DNA of 64,000 bases, taken from positions 62,001-126,000 of the forward strand of contig NZ_BMPI01000030.1 of NCBI RefSeq assembly GCF_014647515.1. Reading direction: 5' to 3'. The notes under the pieces were generated by a model. The model searched no databases. It saw only the letters and a program-made list of their open reading frames with translations, and was not told the DNA's origin. Positions 8,176 to 16,157 of this stretch are shown piece after piece; position 1 is the first letter of the stretch, and each line of letters starts with the position of its first letter. A program made the position numbers and the translations under genes. Source of the DNA: Dactylosporangium sucinum (lineage in GTDB: Bacteria; Actinomycetota; Actinomycetes; Mycobacteriales; Micromonosporaceae).

Positions 8176-9522
8176 GTGACCTTCACCGACGAGCACCTGG
8201 TCCCCATCGCCGACGAGGGCCTGGGCAACACCGCCTACCTCGTCGACCTCGGCGACGGCCGCGCCCTCGCCGTCGACGCCAGCCGGGACCTGCGCGCGCT
8301 GCTCGCCGCCGCGCGCCGGCGCCGGGTGCGGGTCGCCTACGCCGCCGACACCCACCTGCACGCCGACTTCCTGTCGGGCGCCGTGCAGCTGCGCCACGAC
8401 ACCGGCGCCGTCGTGCTGGCCTCGGCCGCCGGGCGGCGGGCGTTCCCGCACACCGGGCTCGGCGACGGTGACGAGGTCGACCTCGGCGGGCTCACCCTGC
8501 GGGCGCTCGCCACGCCCGGGCACACCGACGAACACCTGGCGTTCCTCCTCCTCGACGGCCCCCGCGAGCTGGGCGTCTTCACCGGCGGGTCGCTGATCGT
8601 GAACTCGGCCGCCCGCACGGATCTGCTCGGCCCGCACCGCACCGAGGAGCTGACCCGCGCGCAGTACCGCTCGCTGCACCGGCTCGCCGCCCTGCCCGAC
8701 GACACCGGGGTGTGGCCGACGCACGGCGCCGGCTCGTTCTGCGCCGCCCCGCCCGGCACCGCCCGCACCAGCACCATCGGCGCCCAGCGGCGGGACAACC
8801 CGCTGCTCGCGGCCGAGGACGAGGACGCCTTCGCCCGGCTGCTCACCGCGGGCCTGGGCAGCTACCCGGCCTACTTCGACCGGCTCGCCGAGGCCAACCG
8901 GCGCGGCCCGGCCGTCCTCGCCGGCCTCCCGCGGCTGCCCGTGCTCGACGCCGCGCAGGTCCGCGCCCTGCTCGCCGCCGGCGGCGAGATCGTCGACGCG
9001 CGGCCCGCGGCCGACTACGCGGCCGGGCACGTGCCCGGGTCGCTGTCGATCCCGCTGCGCGGCCGGTTCGCCACGTGGCTCGGCTGGCTGGTCCCCGCCG
9101 ACACCCCCGTCGCGGTCGTCCTCGGCGAGGACCAGGACCCGGACGAGCTGGTCGCCCAGGGGTACAAGATCGGCTATGAACGGCTCGTGGGACGGCTCTG
9201 CGGCGAGATCCCCAGGACGGCAACGACCGCGTTCCTCCCCGCCGGCCGGACGCCCGCCGGGCCGTACCTCGACGTGCGGCAGACGGCCGAGTTCGCCGCC
9301 GGGCACGTGCCCGGCGCCCGGCACGTCGAGCTGGGCGTGCTCGCCGGGCGCGCCGCCGACGCCCCGGCCGGCGCGGTCGTCGCCTGCGGGCACGGCGAGC
9401 GGGCGATGACCGCCGCCAGCATCCTGGAGCGCGCCGGCCACACCGGCCTGACCGTGCTGCGCGGCGGCCCGGCGGAGTTCGCCGCCGCCCACGGCGCCCG
9501 CCTCACCACCGAAAAATCTTGA
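8176..9522 (+). CDS. MBL-fold persulfide dioxygenase-like protein with two rhodanese domains
   Basis: 448 residues from a GTG at 8176. The N-terminal 240 residues form a metallo-beta-lactamase fold with THLHADFLSG, ATPGHTDEH and TGGSLIVN, close to ETHE1-type persulfide dioxygenases; the usual HxHxDH ends in Phe rather than His. Two rhodanese modules follow: the first (about 255-340) has no catalytic Cys and the second has the active loop CGHGERA. Such fusions oxidise glutathione- or other low-molecular-weight persulfides to sulfite and transfer sulfane sulfur. It is a paralog of the gene at 13963-15333, but no CsoR-type palindrome lies upstream. Confidence 0.88.
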   Translation: MTFTDEHLVPIADEGLGNTAYLVDLGDGRALAVDASRDLRALLAAARRRRVRVAYAADTHLHADFLSGAVQLRHDTGAVVLASAAGRRAFPHTGLGDGDEVDLGGLTLRALATPGHTDEHLAFLLLDGPRELGVFTGGSLIVNSAARTDLLGPHRTEELTRAQYRSLHRLAALPDDTGVWPTHGAGSFCAAPPGTARTSTIGAQRRDNPLLAAEDEDAFARLLTAGLGSYPAYFDRLAEANRRGPAVLAGLPRLPVLDAAQVRALLAAGGEIVDARPAADYAAGHVPGSLSIPLRGRFATWLGWLVPADTPVAVVLGEDQDPDELVAQGYKIGYERLVGRLCGEIPRTATTAFLPAGRTPAGPYLDVRQTAEFAAGHVPGARHVELGVLAGRAADAPAGAVVACGHGERAMTAASILERAGHTGLTVLRGGPAEFAAAHGARLTTEKS

Positions 9523-9580
9523 GGGGGATGTCGTACCGGGCCGCGTCCCCGACGTCTGCACTGTAGGAGGAAGGAGAGCC

Positions 9581-10034
9581 ATGATTCCCGACACGTCACG
9601 CAGGCTCATGCCGTGCCTGGTCGTCCAGGGCGCCGCCCGGGCGCTGGACTTCTACGCGGCGGTGTTCGGCGCCACCGAACGCATGCGGTTCCCCGGCCCG
9701 GACGGCAGCATCGTCCACGCCGAGATCGAGATCGGCGGCGCCGTGCTCATCGTCGAGGACGCCGACCCGAACCGCGGCGTCCAGGCCCCGCCGGCGGGCG
9801 GGCTGGCCGGCACGCCGGTGTTCCAGTACCTCTACGTCGAGGACGTCGACGCCGTCGTGGCCCGCGCGGTGGAGCTCGGGGCCACCCTGCACCGGGGCCC
9901 CCGAGAACCAGTTCTACGGTGACCGGGACGCGTTCATCGTCGACCCGTTCGGCCACGCCTGGACCATCGGGACCCACCTGGAGGACGTGGGCCCGGACGA
10001 GCTGGCCCGGCGCCTGTCCGAGCTGTTCCGGTAG
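9581..10034 (+). pseudogene. VOC (glyoxalase/PhnB-like) protein, frameshifted at a C5 tract
   Basis: The first frame from ATG 9581, behind a strong AGGAGG site, encodes about 107 residues of a VOC protein (CLVVQGAARALDFYAAVFGA, then a YLYVEDVDAVVARAVELGA second half). The sequence then moves by one base: PENQFYGDRDAFIVDPFGHAW and a tail ending at the TAG 10032-10034 continue the same domain in another frame. The shift maps to five C residues at 9898-9902; removing one C restores GPENQFYGDR. This is either a genuine inactivating insertion, phase variation or a sequencing error. The intact protein would be about 150 residues. Confidence 0.8.
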
Positions 10035-10085
10035 AGGGGTCTCGTGGCCCGGCTGCCCGGTGGTGGAGATCCGCCCGATCGCCGG

Positions 10086-11285
10086 ATGACGTCACCGTCG
10101 CACGGAGAGCTGGCCCGCGTGGTGCGCGACCACGCGGGCCGGCTGGCCGCCGCGCTCGTGCCGCTCGTCGGCGACTTCTCCACCGCCGAGGACCTGGTGC
10201 AGGACGCCGTCGAGGCCGCGCTCACCCACTGGCCGTTCGAGGGCATCCCGGACCGGCCCGACGCGTGGCTGTACACCGTCGCCCGCCGCCGCGGCCTCGA
10301 CCTGCTCCGCCGGGACCGGCGCCACCACGCGAAGCTCGCCCTGGTGCCGTGGCCGGCCGAGCCCGAGCCGGACGACCGGCTGCGGCTCGTCTTCACCTGC
10401 TGCCACCCGGCGCTGCCGCGCGCCGCCCAGGTCGCGCTCACCCTGCGGGTGGTGTGCGGCCTGACCGCCGCGCAGATCGCCCGGGCGTTCCTGGTGCCCG
10501 AGACCACCGTGGCGCAGCGGATCACCCGCGCGAAGCGGAAGATCAGCGACGCCGGCATCCCGTACCGCATCCCCGGCCCCGACGAACTCGCCGAGCGCCT
10601 CGGCGAGGTCCTCGCCGTGGTGTACCTGCTGTTCAACGAGGCGTACCTGCCCACCGGCCCGGAGCTGGGCCGCGACCTCGCCGACGACGCCGAGTTCCTG
10701 GCCGCGCTGCTGCACGGGCTGATGCCGAACGAGCCCGAGGTGATCGGCCTGCTCGCCCTCATCCGCCTGCACCGGGCGCGGGCCGCGGCCCGGTTCACCC
10801 CGGCGGGCGACCTCGTCCGGCTGCCCGACCAGGACCGCACGCGGTGGGACCACGAGGCCATCGCCGACGCCGGCCGGCTCATCGCCCGCGCCGCCGCCCT
10901 CCGCCGCCCCGGCCCGTACCAGGTGCAGGCGGCGATCGTCGCCTGCCACGCCGAGGCCGGGCGGTGGGAGGACACCGACTGGACCCAGATCGTCGTGCTG
11001 TACGACATGCTGCTGTACCTCGCGCCGTCGCCGGTGACCCGGCTGCACCGCGCGATCGCGCTGCGGTACGTCGCCGGCCCGGCCGCCGCGCTCGCCGAGG
11101 TCGACGACCTGGCCGCCGACCTCGACGACTACCACCTGTGCCACGCGGCCCGGGCCGAGCTGCTGCGCGACCTCGACCGCCCGGAGGAGGCGCGGGCCGC
11201 CGACGAGCGGGCCCTGCGCCTCACCGCGAACCCGGCCGAGCGGGAGCTGCTCCTGCGGCGGCTTACCGCGCCGTCAGGCGGATGA
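10086..11285 (+). CDS. ECF RNA polymerase sigma factor, ECF42-like with C-terminal extension
   Basis: 399 residues from ATG 10086; GTG 10044, better placed after a GAGGGG site, would add 14 residues. Sigma region 2 is at about 15-80 (FSTAEDLVQDAVEAALTHWP, then DAWLYTVARRRGLDLLRR) and region 4 at about 105-160 (RVVCGLTAAQIARAFLVPETTVAQRITRAKRKI). A long alpha-helical TPR-like region follows (VVYLLFNEAYLP, LHRARAAAR, LHRAIALRYVAGPAAAL), the hallmark of the ECF42 group. These sigma factors lack a classical anti-sigma gene and often sit by DGPF/YCII-domain genes; here the neighbour is a VOC gene. Its regulon is unknown. Confidence 0.88.
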   Translation: MTSPSHGELARVVRDHAGRLAAALVPLVGDFSTAEDLVQDAVEAALTHWPFEGIPDRPDAWLYTVARRRGLDLLRRDRRHHAKLALVPWPAEPEPDDRLRLVFTCCHPALPRAAQVALTLRVVCGLTAAQIARAFLVPETTVAQRITRAKRKISDAGIPYRIPGPDELAERLGEVLAVVYLLFNEAYLPTGPELGRDLADDAEFLAALLHGLMPNEPEVIGLLALIRLHRARAAARFTPAGDLVRLPDQDRTRWDHEAIADAGRLIARAAALRRPGPYQVQAAIVACHAEAGRWEDTDWTQIVVLYDMLLYLAPSPVTRLHRAIALRYVAGPAAALAEVDDLAADLDDYHLCHAARAELLRDLDRPEEARAADERALRLTANPAERELLLRRLTAPSGG

Positions 11286-11661
11286 CCGGGAGCGTCCGGG
11301 CGGTCTTGCGGACGTACTGCCCGAACCGCGGCTGGCTCGCCGTGATCCGCTGCATCGCGGCCTCGCGCTCGGCGCCAGCGAGCTCCTCGGCGCGGGCGGG
11401 CACGCGCTTGCCGCCCACCTCGAACGAGAGCTGGTCGGGGTGGGCGCGCAGGTTGTGGTACCACGCGGGATGCTTGTCGCTGCCGTTGTTGGACGCGACC
11501 ACGAGCCATGCCCCGTCGCCGTCGGCGAAGCGCGCCATCGGCGAGACCCGCTCGCGCCCGGTCCGCGCACCGACGGTCGTGAGGTACAACAGGTCCATTC
11601 CCGCGACCCGGTCCCCGGTGCGCCTGTGGATCGCGATCATCACGCTCTTCATGAATGGCAT
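11263..11661 (-). CDS. Deazaflavin (F420)-dependent nitroreductase-family protein
   Basis: 132 residues, matching the small split-barrel family that includes mycobacterial Ddn. Family blocks are LLYLTTVGARTGRERVSPMARF, WLVVASNNGSDKHPAWYHNL and a RAHPDQLSFEVGG segment; HPAWYHNLRA is the signature. These enzymes use reduced F420 to reduce quinones or nitro compounds at the membrane. The start at 11661 (MPFMKSV) is preferred. The last 23 bp overlap the convergent sigma-factor gene. The region upstream is non-coding. Confidence 0.85.
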   Translation of the reverse strand: MPFMKSVMIAIHRRTGDRVAGMDLLYLTTVGARTGRERVSPMARFADGDGAWLVVASNNGSDKHPAWYHNLRAHPDQLSFEVGGKRVPARAEELAGAEREAAMQRITASQPRFGQYVRKTARTLPVIRLTAR

Positions 11662-12149
11662 GCGCTCAGTCTCCAGCGACCGACCGGGTTGCCGTACATC
11701 GGTCCATACACGAACGCCACTGACATTTGTCACGGGCCGGACCCGCGGCATCCACCAGGTCGAGCGCCAGGCCCACCCGGTGCAGGACGCCGCGCCGCGC
11801 GCTTTCCGTGCCGCGCGCCACCGTAGCCCGCGCCACGCTCGCCGCCGCATCGCCGGCGCGCGGTCTCCGCTCTCCGCTCTCCGCTCTCCGCGCCCCACAC
11901 GTTCCGCGCTCCGCGATCTTGGAGTTGTGGTCCCGATCTTATGGGGATTTGTCCGATAAATCCGGGACCGCAACTCCAAGATCGCGGGCCGGGAAGAGCG
12001 GGGCGCACAGAGCGGGGCGCGGAGAGCTGGCCGGGAAGAGCGCCGGAGCGGGAGGCCGCGGGGCGGGAAGAGCGCCTGGGTGGGAAGAGCGCAGCGCGGC
12101 GGAAAGAGCCGGCGGGCCGGCGCGGGAGCACCACGCCGGCCCGGGGCAC
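11662..12149. other. Non-coding, compositionally biased spacer
   Basis: About 490 bp between divergently placed coding regions. Several long open frames exist but none looks like a protein. To the left of the central hairpin the top strand is pyrimidine-rich with CTCTCCG repeats (11870-11890); to the right it is purine-rich with repeated GGGAAGAGCG (11991-12100). I see no RNA gene or regulator here apart from the hairpin listed separately. Confidence 0.6.
11911..11987. repeat. Long inverted repeat (25-bp arms, 27-nt loop)
   Basis: The left arm 11911-11935 begins CCGCGATCTTGGAGTTGTGG and the right arm 11963-11987 is its reverse complement with one difference, a G-T position that would pair as G-U in RNA. 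The 27-nt loop is AT-rich compared with its surroundings and contains a smaller GGATTT/AAATCC pairing. This is a stand-alone palindromic element, either a dispersed repeat or a structured terminator. Confidence 0.8.
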
Positions 12150-13571
12150 CTAGTCCAGCGAGACGGTCGGGTAGAGCGGGAAGCCGGCGAGCAGCTCGGT
12201 GGCCTGCTTGCTGACCCGGTCGGCGAGGGCGGGGTCGAGGGTGTACTTCGCCTTGGAGTCTCCGGCGGGGGTGGTGTTGGCGAGCACGGTGTGGATGAGT
12301 TCGGCGATCTGGTCCATCTCGGCGGTGCCGAGGCCGCGGCTGGTGAGGGCGGGGGTGCCGATGCGGATGCCGGAGGTGTACCAGGCGCCGTTGGGGTCGT
12401 TGGGCACGGCGTTGCGGTTGGTGACGACGCCGGAGTCGAGCAGGGCCTGCTCGGCTTGGCGGCCGGTGAGGCCGAACGGGTGGACGTTGAGCAGGACGAG
12501 GTGGTTGTCGGTGCCGCCGGAGACCAGCTGTACCCCCCGCTTGGTCAGGCCTTCGGCGAGTGCCTGGCTGTTGGTGACGATCTGCTGGGCGTAGGTGGTG
12601 AACTCGGGGCGGCGGGCCTCGGCGAACGCGATGGCTTTGGCGGCCATGACGTGGCTGAGTGGGCCGCCGAGGACCATGGGGCAGCCGCGGTCGACCTGGT
12701 CGGCGAGTTCGGGCTGGGCGAGGACGGCGCCGCCGCGCGGGCCGCGCAGGCTCTTGTGGGTGGTGGTGGTGACGATGTGGGCGTGTGGGATGGGGTCGAA
12801 GTCGCCGGTGAAGACCTTGCCCGCCACGAGGCCGGCGAAGTGGGCCATGTCGACCATGAGGGTCGCGCCGACCTCGTCGGCGATCTCGCGCAGGGTCGCG
12901 AAGTTCACCTTGCGGGGGTACGCCGAGTAGCCGCCCACGATGACGAGGGGCTTGAACTCGCGGGCGGACTCGCGCAGGGCGGCGTAGTCGATGAGGCCGG
13001 TGGCCGGGTCGGTGCCGTAGCTGCGCTGGTCGAACATCTTGCCGGAGATGTTCGGGCGGAAGCCGTGGGTGAGGTGCCCGCCGGCGTCGAGGGACATGCC
13101 GAGCATCCGCTGGTTGCCGAACGCGGACCGAAGCTGCGCCCACTCGGCGTCGGTCAGGTCGTTGACCTGCCGCTTGCTGAACTTGCGCAGGTGGGGGACC
13201 TCGACCCGGTCGGCGAGGATCGCCCAGTATGCCACCAGGTTGGCGTCGATGCCCGAGTGCGGCTGGACGTACGCGTACGGCGCCCCGAACAGCGCTTTCG
13301 CGTGCTCCACGGCGACGGCCTCGACGGTGTCGACGTTCTGGCATCCGGCGTAGAAGCGGCGCCCGATGGTGCCCTCGGCATACTTGTCGGACAGCCAGTT
13401 GCCCATCGCCAGCAGCACCGCCGGCGACGCGTAGTTCTCACTCGCGATCAGCTTCAGCGACTCGCGCTGGTCGTGCAGCTCCTTCGCGATCGCGTCGGCG
13501 ATGCGCGGCTCCACGGCCCGCACGGCCTCCAGCGCGGCCCGGAATGCGGTCGATTCTGCGTTCAGTGTCAC
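12150..13571 (-). CDS. glyA: Serine hydroxymethyltransferase
   Basis: 473 residues. PLP enzyme landmarks are ESLKLIASENYAS, YAEGTIGRRFYAGC, SGIDANLVAY, GGHLTHG and the Schiff-base lysine Lys273 in TTTTHKSLRGPRGG. It interconverts serine and glycine with tetrahydrofolate in one-carbon metabolism. It is about 50 residues longer than the usual 420; most of the extra length is an insert at about residues 121-158 (ending FGNQRMLGMSLDAGGH), known in an actinobacterial subfamily. The gene stands alone behind the 11.7-12.15 kb spacer. Confidence 0.95.
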   Translation of the reverse strand: MTLNAESTAFRAALEAVRAVEPRIADAIAKELHDQRESLKLIASENYASPAVLLAMGNWLSDKYAEGTIGRRFYAGCQNVDTVEAVAVEHAKALFGAPYAYVQPHSGIDANLVAYWAILADRVEVPHLRKFSKRQVNDLTDAEWAQLRSAFGNQRMLGMSLDAGGHLTHGFRPNISGKMFDQRSYGTDPATGLIDYAALRESAREFKPLVIVGGYSAYPRKVNFATLREIADEVGATLMVDMAHFAGLVAGKVFTGDFDPIPHAHIVTTTTHKSLRGPRGGAVLAQPELADQVDRGCPMVLGGPLSHVMAAKAIAFAEARRPEFTTYAQQIVTNSQALAEGLTKRGVQLVSGGTDNHLVLLNVHPFGLTGRQAEQALLDSGVVTNRNAVPNDPNGAWYTSGIRIGTPALTSRGLGTAEMDQIAELIHTVLANTTPAGDSKAKYTLDPALADRVSKQATELLAGFPLYPTVSLD

Positions 13572-13756
13572 CCCTGGAGCCTAGGCCCGGCCACCGGCCG
13601 CGACCGACCCGGCCACCTCACCCTGACCCTCCGTGACGCTCCGGCATTCTTCGGTGCCCAACCCGCAGGCGCTGGACCCGCGCATCCAGGACCGCCGGCA
13701 CGCTCACGACGCAGCGCCGCCGCGTTGAGAAAGCCCGGCGCAGCGGAAGCGCTCGA

Positions 13757-13918
13757 TCAGCGCCGGCGCAGCCAGGCGAGGAGGCCCGAGGCCGGCCGCC
13801 TGGGCTCGCAGGTGCAGCGCTGCGCGGCGGGGACGCCGGCGAGGACCTCGTCGACATGGTTGCCGCATCCGGTGTAGGTGGCCTTGCCGCACGTGTTGCA
13901 GGTGGCGCGTCGACACAT
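13757..13918 (-). CDS. Small Cys-rich protein (zinc-ribbon-like)
   Basis: 53 residues starting MCRRATCNTCGKATYTGCGNH. Two CxxC-type pairs (CNTC and TGCG) plus a later CTC suggest a small zinc knuckle; the MCR-x-x-x-C-x-x-CGK-x-T-x-x-GCG-x-H opening is a pattern I recall from short actinomycete proteins of unknown role. CTGGAG, about nine bases upstream, supports the ATG at 13918; an ATG at 13966 that overlaps the preceding stop (ATGA) would give a 69-residue form. It is the second gene after the persulfide dioxygenase-like gene and probably its operon partner. Confidence 0.7.
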   Translation of the reverse strand: MCRRATCNTCGKATYTGCGNHVDEVLAGVPAAQRCTCEPRRPASGLLAWLRRR

Positions 13919-13962
13919 CGTGTGCTCCAGAGTGGTGTTGGTGAGCGTGTTCAGCCGGCCGG

Positions 13963-15333
13963 TCATGAACGGCCGGTGCCGGAGGCGAGCTGCAGCCCGG
14001 CCAGCGTCGCGTTGGCGAACTCGTCGTCGACGGCCACGACGCGGTGGCCGGCGGCGGCCAGCAACGAGGCGGCGACGGAAGCGCGGTAGCCGGCCGCGCA
14101 GTGGACCCAGACCTCGCCGGTCGGTACCTCGTCGAACCGGTGGAGCAGCTCGTGCAGCGGAACGTGGACCGCGTCGGTGAGGTGCCTCTCGGCGTGTTCG
14201 AGGTTGCGCCGGACGTCCAGCACCGCGACGGGCCGGTGGTGGCGGACCTGGGCGAGGTCGGCGAACGTGGCGCGCGGATAGGTGGCGAGCCGGTCCCCGC
14301 CGGCCCACTCGGCGGGACCGCCGGTGGCGTGGGCGGCCGGCCGGTCGATGCCGATCCGGACGAGTTCGCGCTGGGCCTCGGCGACCTGGTGCGGGGTCTC
14401 GCCGAGCAGGGTCAGCGGGGTACCCCACGGGATGAGCCAGCCCAGGTAGGTGGCGAAGCTGCCGTCGAGGCCGAAGTTGAGCGTGCCGGCGACGTGCCCG
14501 GCGGCGAAGGCGACGCGGTTGCGCAGGTCCACGACCCATTCCCCGGCGGCGATGCGCCGGCGCAGCTGCTCGGCGTCGGCGCGCTGCGGCGGGCTGAGAT
14601 CGGGCTCGAGCGGACCGGCGCGGTTCGCGGGGGCCATGTGCGCGTAGTAGGCCGGCCAGGCGTCCAGGCCGGCGAGCAGCTCGTCGGCGAACTCGCGCTC
14701 GGGCGTGGTCAGGACCGGGTTGGTCTGCTTCTCCCGGCCGATGGTGGACGTGGCGGCGTCGGACTGGGTGGCGGAGCAGAAGCTGCCGAAGCCGTGGGTC
14801 GGGTAGACGGCCGCGGCGTCGGGCAGTTCGGCGGCGAGGCAGTTGGCCGAGGCGTACTGGTGGTGCACGAGGGTCTCGGCGTGCGCGGGGCCGAGCAGGT
14901 CGGGGCGGCCGACCGCGCCGTGCAGCAGCGATCCGCCGGTGAACACGCCGACGTCCGCGCCGTCCGCCTGCAGGACGTAGGCCAGGTGCGTGAAGGTGTG
15001 GCCGGGCGTGTGCCGCACCCGGACCCGCATCCGCGCTCCGACGGCGATGACGTCGCCGTCGCGGACCGGCACGTGGTCGAACGCGACCGGGTCGTCGGCG
15101 TTGAGGTGGTAGGCGGCGCCGGTGCGCCGGGCCAGGGCGTGCCCGCCGGTGACGTAGTCGTTGTGGAGGTGTGTCTCGAAGACGTGCGTGATCGTCACGC
15201 CCTCGGTGGCGGCGAGGTCCAGCACGCGGTCGATGTCGCGCTGCGGGTCGATGACGAAGGCCACCTGGCCGTCGTGGACCAGGTAGCCGCGGTCGCCGAG
15301 GGACGGGGTGTCGATGGGCAGAACATTCGGCAC
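13963..15333 (-). CDS. MBL-fold persulfide dioxygenase-like protein with rhodanese domains
   Basis: 456 residues from a GTG at 15333 with AAAGGA upstream. The beta-lactamase fold shows ETHLHNDYVTGG, VRHTPGHTFTH and VFTGGSLLHGAVGRPDLL, then PTHGFGSFCS. Two rhodanese modules follow: the first (DLRNRVAFAAGHVAGTLNFGLDGSF) has no Cys in its active loop, and the second ends with CAAGYRAS, an active-type CxxGxR loop. It should oxidise low-molecular-weight persulfides and move sulfane sulfur. A perfect CsoR-type palindrome lies 27 bp upstream, and a CstR-like regulator gene is next door, so induction by reactive sulfur is inferred. Confidence 0.9.
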   Translation of the reverse strand: MPNVLPIDTPSLGDRGYLVHDGQVAFVIDPQRDIDRVLDLAATEGVTITHVFETHLHNDYVTGGHALARRTGAAYHLNADDPVAFDHVPVRDGDVIAVGARMRVRVRHTPGHTFTHLAYVLQADGADVGVFTGGSLLHGAVGRPDLLGPAHAETLVHHQYASANCLAAELPDAAAVYPTHGFGSFCSATQSDAATSTIGREKQTNPVLTTPEREFADELLAGLDAWPAYYAHMAPANRAGPLEPDLSPPQRADAEQLRRRIAAGEWVVDLRNRVAFAAGHVAGTLNFGLDGSFATYLGWLIPWGTPLTLLGETPHQVAEAQRELVRIGIDRPAAHATGGPAEWAGGDRLATYPRATFADLAQVRHHRPVAVLDVRRNLEHAERHLTDAVHVPLHELLHRFDEVPTGEVWVHCAAGYRASVAASLLAAAGHRVVAVDDEFANATLAGLQLASGTGRS

Positions 15334-15359
15334 GGGACCGGTCCTTTCACAGCGGTGGC

Positions 15360-15379
15360 GCATACCCCGGGGGGTATGC
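15360..15379. promoter_or_regulatory. CsoR/CstR-type operator 1
   Basis: GCATACCCC (15360-15368), two bases, then GGGGTATGC (15371-15379): a perfect dyad. TACCC...GGGTA with a G/C core is the known operator style of CsoR-family repressors. It lies just upstream of the MBL-rhodanese start at 15333. Confidence 0.8.
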
Positions 15380-15416
15380 CAACTGTACCGCGATGCCGTG
15401 GAACACGTTCGCCGGG

Positions 15417-15432
15417 ATACCCCCATAGGTAT
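15417..15432. promoter_or_regulatory. CsoR/CstR-type operator 2 (imperfect)
   Basis: ATACCCCCATAGGTAT: arms ATACC and GGTAT around six bases. It lies 57 bp from operator 1 in the same intergenic region and could give cooperative repression. Confidence 0.6.
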
Positions 15433-15552
15433 GCTCAAGAAGCCGTCGCGTGCCCGCGACCAGGCTGTGATCAGGTCCCGATCAGGGGCGCCGAGCATCG
15501 CCACGCCGGCCGCGGCCTCGTGCGTGGCGGGTCGAAGGTCCCGGCTGCTCCG

Positions 15553-15822
15553 TCAGGCGAGGGACAGGAACAGCTTCTCCAGCTGGGCGACGTCGAGCTG
15601 TGGCTTCTGGCCGGACTCCTCCGCCGTGAGGCACTGCCGCAACCCGGTCGCGATGATCTTGAATCCGGCCCGGTCCAGGGCGCGGGAGACGGCGGCGAGC
15701 TGGGTGACGACCTCGGCGCAGTCGCGCCCCTCCTCCAGCATCGCGATCACGCCGCGGATCTGTCCCTCGGCGCGGCGCAGCCGCTTGATCACGTCGCCGA
15801 GCGCTTCAGCGTCGATCTCCAC
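15553..15822 (-). CDS. CsoR/CstR-family repressor, persulfide-sensor type
   Basis: 89 residues from a GTG at 15822 with AGGAGG six bases upstream. The all-helical DUF156 fold is clear: DVIKRLRRAEGQIRGVIAML, then EEGRDCAEVVTQLAAVSRALDRAGFK. Cys35 and Cys64 are present, but the copper-ligand His of CsoR, four residues before the second Cys, is Gly60 (TGLRQC). Loss of that His with both Cys kept is typical of the persulfide sensor CstR rather than copper-sensing CsoR. Palindromes upstream of this gene and of the MBL-rhodanese gene fit autoregulation plus control of sulfur detoxification. Confidence 0.85.
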   Translation of the reverse strand: MEIDAEALGDVIKRLRRAEGQIRGVIAMLEEGRDCAEVVTQLAAVSRALDRAGFKIIATGLRQCLTAEESGQKPQLDVAQLEKLFLSLA

Positions 15823-15849
15823 GCCACGCCTCCTACCACCCGCGGACCG

Positions 15850-15865
15850 ATACCCCCCAGGGTAC
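15850..15865. promoter_or_regulatory. CsoR/CstR-type operator 3 (autoregulatory)
   Basis: ATACCCCCCAGGGTAC: TACCC and GGGTA arms at 15851-15864. It lies 28 bp upstream of the CstR-like gene and matches the operators before the MBL-rhodanese gene, so the repressor probably controls itself. Confidence 0.75.
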
Positions 15866-15980
15866 CCGGCCCACCCGGTTCGCTGACACAGGCCGGAGTG
15901 ACCCGCGAGCCCGGGACCTTCGGTCCTGTCGCACGGACCGGACCTCACGCATCGTGGACGGTGAGGACCTTGGAGGAGCT

Positions 15981-16157
15981 GTGACGAGCAGACGCCGGCC
16001 CGATGCGCGGTGCCCCCTCCGGCCGGGCGAGCCGTGCACGCTCTGCCAGCTGAACACGACCGGCCCGCAGGACTGTCCGCTGGTGTACCTCGTGATGACG
16101 GACGACGAGCTGCGGGCCGGTCTGCATGACTTCCGACAGCGGGAGCGCGAGCCCTAA
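15981..16157 (+). CDS. Small Cys-containing protein of unknown function
   Basis: 58 residues from GTG 15981 with GGAGG a few bases upstream. The core CPLRPGEPCTLCQLNTTGPQDC has four Cys in C-x6-C-x2-C-x9-C spacing, then LVYLVMTDDELRAGL. I recall similar short actinomycete proteins but no function. It lies divergent from the CstR-like gene across operator 3 (115 bp away), so it may belong to the same regulon; that is inference. The stop overlaps the convergent DUF2231 gene by 4 bp. Confidence 0.7.
   Translation: MTSRRRPDARCPLRPGEPCTLCQLNTTGPQDCPLVYLVMTDDELRAGLHDFRQREREP

Noticed and set aside
11727..12149. Plus-strand frame across the 11.7-12.15 kb spacer continuing antisense to glyA
   Set aside because: Low-complexity Arg/Gly/Ala translation through a perfect hairpin and repeats; no motif and no plausible start.
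15553..15822. Copper-sensing CsoR
   Set aside because: The metal-ligand His four residues before the second Cys is Gly, and the neighbouring genes are for sulfur detoxification; no copper ATPase or chaperone is nearby.
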